Assembly (NCBI GenBank): GCA_022825185.1
Contig: JAJDYK010000126.1
Span: 1 to 23,222 of the forward strand
Length of the DNA: 23,222 nt
DNA from: Candidatus Latescibacterota bacterium
GTDB taxonomy: Bacteria > Latescibacterota > UBA2968 > UBA8231
Direction: 5' to 3'
Positions within the stretch are counted from its first letter, which is position 1. Every line of letters begins with the position of its first letter. A model generated the notes under the pieces. That model searched no databases. It worked only from the letters and a program-made list of their open reading frames with translations, and was not told the DNA's origin. Shown here one piece after another: positions 21,695 through 23,222 of the stretch. A program made the translations under genes and the position numbers.

Positions 21695-22333
21695 ATGGCC
21701 AATATCACCCGCATCCTTTTCATAGGCAACAGCTTCACTGCGCGCAACGATCTGCCCGGCCTTCTCGCCCAACTCGTCCACGCCGGCGGCAAGGGCGAGT
21801 TGGAATGCGAACTCATCAGCGCTGGCGGGGCCTCGCTCAGGATGCACTTGAACAAAGGCGAGGCACACGAGCGCTTGCAGGCGTCCCGCTGGGATTACGT
21901 CGTGTTACAGGAGCAAAGCACCCTGCCGGTCAAAAATCCCAAGCGCACCGGAGAAAACATCCGCGAATTCGACGCCGTAATTAAAGCGGCAAAGGCGCAG
22001 ACGGTACTCTACATGACTTGGGCGCGGCAAAACGCTCCCGAGACCCAAGCTGCCTTGAGCGAGACCTACATTGAAGTGGGGCGCGAGATCGGCGCGACCG
22101 TCGTGCCCGTGGGCCTAGCGTGGCAGCACTGTCTAGCGGCGCATTCCGATATCGTCCTCCACGACAAGGACCAAAGCCATCCCAACTTCGCCGGGTCCTA
22201 CCTAGCGGCTTGCGCGTTTTACGCGACGCTCTTTATCGGTCGGTCCAAGTCCATTCCCAACATCGACATTGACCTAGACGCCGAAACGATCAACGCCCTC
22301 CACCAAGCGGCGCTGGCAACGGCGCGTGCCTAG
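21695..22333 (+). CDS. SGNH/GDSL-type hydrolase
   Basis: A 212-residue alpha/beta hydrolase of the SGNH superfamily, expected to cleave esters such as acetyl groups on carbohydrates. Block I is ILFIGNSFTARND with catalytic Ser13; the Asp-His pair is Asp159 and His162 in KDQSHPNFAGSYL. SAGGASLRMH gives the block II glycine, and DYVVLQEQS replaces the usual GxND block III, as in DUF4886-like members. No signal peptide is present, so the enzyme should stay in the cytoplasm. The ATG at 21695 gives the strand MANITRILFIGNS at once, so no longer start is needed; the Shine-Dalgarno site is weak. The hemJ gene follows after 28 bp on the same strand. Deacylation of imported sugar derivatives would suit the surrounding genes, but this is inference. 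Confidence 0.88.
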   Translation: MANITRILFIGNSFTARNDLPGLLAQLVHAGGKGELECELISAGGASLRMHLNKGEAHERLQASRWDYVVLQEQSTLPVKNPKRTGENIREFDAVIKAAKAQTVLYMTWARQNAPETQAALSETYIEVGREIGATVVPVGLAWQHCLAAHSDIVLHDKDQSHPNFAGSYLAACAFYATLFIGRSKSIPNIDIDLDAETINALHQAALATARA

Positions 22334-22361
22334 CGCGTCTCCGCGTAGAGGAGTCCTTCCT

Positions 22362-22814
22362 ATGATTGCATTTGCAAGTGAGTACTACCTGTGGCTCAAA
22401 GCCATTCACGTCATCTTTGTCATCGCTTGGATGGTCGGCATGTTTTATCTGCCGCGTCTCTATGTCTATCACTGCCAAGTTACCCTTGGCTCCGAAGCCG
22501 ACGAGACCTTCAAGGTCATGGAGCGCAAGTTGCTGCGGATCATTATGAATCCGGCGATGATCGTTTCTTTTGTGACCGGCATCCTGCTCATCCTCGCCAC
22601 GGGTGCCGGCGCGCCCGGTACCGGCTACTGGATACACATCAAATTGGTGCTAGTGCTCGCGATGGCGGCCCTCCACGGTATGCTCTCTTCCTACCGCAAA
22701 GCGTTTGAACGCGGCGAAAACCAAAAGAGCGAACGGTTCTTCCGCTGCCTCAACGAAGTGCCCACCGTGCTGGTGATCGTCATCGTGCTGTTGGTGGTAG
22801 TCAAGTTCGTCTGA
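22362..22814 (+). CDS. hemJ: Protoporphyrinogen IX oxidase HemJ
   Basis: A 150-residue membrane protein of the HemJ (UPF0093) family, which oxidises protoporphyrinogen IX to protoporphyrin IX in haem synthesis. Four hydrophobic helices are visible, at about residues 8-30, 60-80, 92-110 and 133-150. Conserved features are His16 in KAIHVIFVIAWM, the following GMFYLPRLYVYH, Glu-Arg-Lys-Leu before helix 2, and Lys94 in IHIKLVLVL, the counterparts of the essential His and Lys described for HemJ. The length is normal. The ATG at 22362 has GAGGAG 9 nt upstream. The neighbours (SGNH hydrolase and a cyclase-family protein) have no link with haem, so this is probably an isolated housekeeping gene. Confidence 0.92.
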   Translation: MIAFASEYYLWLKAIHVIFVIAWMVGMFYLPRLYVYHCQVTLGSEADETFKVMERKLLRIIMNPAMIVSFVTGILLILATGAGAPGTGYWIHIKLVLVLAMAALHGMLSSYRKAFERGENQKSERFFRCLNEVPTVLVIVIVLLVVVKFV

Positions 22815-22816
22815 GC

Positions 22817-22845
22817 TTGATTCAGGGCCGCAATTTCCTTATACC
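22817..22845 (+). promoter_or_regulatory. Candidate promoter of the cyclase-family gene
   Basis: TTGATT (22817-22822), a 17-bp spacer and TATACC (22840-22845) resemble a sigma70 promoter (4/6 each). It lies 41 bp before the ATG at 22887 and 3 bp after the hemJ stop, and would let the last gene be transcribed on its own. Confidence 0.4.
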
Positions 22846-22886
22846 ATCGCGGTGAATTCCCGCGACCATTTATCAAGGAGAAACTC

Positions 22887-23222
22887 ATGAAATCGCTCAC
22901 CTCGGCGATCCTCGTGCTCGCCTTGTCCCTGCCGTGCTTTTCCCAGACCCGCGAACAAGGGGCTTGGTGGCCCTCGCAATGGGGGGCCGACGACCAAGCC
23001 GGCGCATCCAACCGCATCACCGCCGAAACCATCCTCAAGGCCGTCCAGCTAGTCAAGACCGGCAAGATGTACGAGCTGGGTCAGATATACGAGCGCGGCA
23101 TGCCGCTGTTTGGCGAGCGCACGTATGCGATGATCATTCCCGGCGCGCCCACTGGCGGCCCCTTCGGCGAGAACAACATGCTCATGTACTTCGACGAGTT
23201 CCTCTGCGCCGAGATCGGCCAA
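22887..23222 (+). CDS. Secreted cyclase-family protein, 3' end outside window
   Basis: The first 112 codons of a gene that runs off the right edge. Residues 1-20 (MKSLTSAILVLALSLPCFSQ) form a signal peptide, probably cleaved after FSQ or nearby; the Cys at 17 is not in a convincing lipobox. The mature part, WWPSQWGADDQAGASNRITA followed by ILKAVQLVKTGKMYELGQIYERGMP, is the N-terminus of the cyclase family (Pfam Cyclase, kynurenine formamidase-like), metal-dependent hydrolases of amides or cyclic esters. The diagnostic metal motif HxGTHxD would lie beyond the window, so activity cannot be checked. The ATG has AAGGAG 6 nt upstream. Export sets it apart from all other enzymes in this window. Confidence 0.85.
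   Translation, partial: MKSLTSAILVLALSLPCFSQTREQGAWWPSQWGADDQAGASNRITAETILKAVQLVKTGKMYELGQIYERGMPLFGERTYAMIIPGAPTGGPFGENNMLMYFDEFLCAEIGQ

Overview
The window is about 23.2 kb of fairly GC-rich bacterial DNA. It holds 26 protein genes, one probable gene relic, and no rRNA, tRNA, CRISPR array or insertion sequence that I can see. Shine-Dalgarno sites of the AAGGAG type precede many genes. The gene content is unusual: six phytanoyl-CoA dioxygenase-like (PhyH) Fe(II)/2-oxoglutarate oxygenases, three mandelate racemase/enolase-superfamily proteins, three HpcH/HpaI aldolases, a mannonate dehydratase-like protein and an IlvD/Edd-family sugar-acid dehydratase. From general knowledge this recalls uncultured lineages such as Latescibacterota, Poribacteria and relatives. 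That assignment is an inference with low confidence, since the window has no marker gene.

Layout. 1-1570: the 3' part of a PcfJ-like gene (+), converging on a coiled-coil membrane protein gene (-) built of 33-bp repeats. 1766-3588: a D-2-hydroxyacid dehydrogenase translationally coupled to an HpcH/HpaI aldolase (+). 3651-5423: an aldo/keto reductase followed by a second aldolase-like gene (-), closed by a good rho-independent terminator. 5566-8899: a five-gene + operon of an unknown 94-aa protein, PhyH, a beta-propeller protein, a DgoD-like enolase-superfamily dehydratase and a Rid-family protein. 8900-16610: seven minus-strand genes (enolase-superfamily, PhyH, PhyH, UxuA-like, PhyH, aldolase, IlvD/Edd-like), the last probably a separate unit behind a strong hairpin and an operator-like inverted repeat. 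16690-19725: a divergent + set with a mandelate-racemase-type enzyme, a GNAT acetyltransferase and a class V aminotransferase-like PLP protein. 19737-21545: two more PhyH genes (-). 21571-23222: a relic of an enolase-superfamily gene start, then an SGNH hydrolase, HemJ and the start of a secreted cyclase-family protein (+).

How the genes could work together (inference): the enolase-superfamily, UxuA-like and IlvD/Edd proteins each fit dehydration of a sugar acid to a 2-keto-3-deoxy acid. The HpcH/HpaI aldolases fit retro-aldol cleavage of such acids to pyruvate (or an analogue) plus an aldehyde, and the dehydrogenase and reductase fit redox handling of the products. The PhyH enzymes could oxidise or demethylate a modified substrate before or during this route. 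No transporter or transcription factor lies in the window, so the substrate cannot be read from it.

The points most worth a second look are the PhyH-rich catabolic cluster as a possible new pathway, two PhyH proteins with H-x-G/H-x-N in place of H-x-D, a Rid protein lacking the catalytic arginine, an enolase-superfamily protein with an altered active site, and the operator/hairpin region at 10631-10710.
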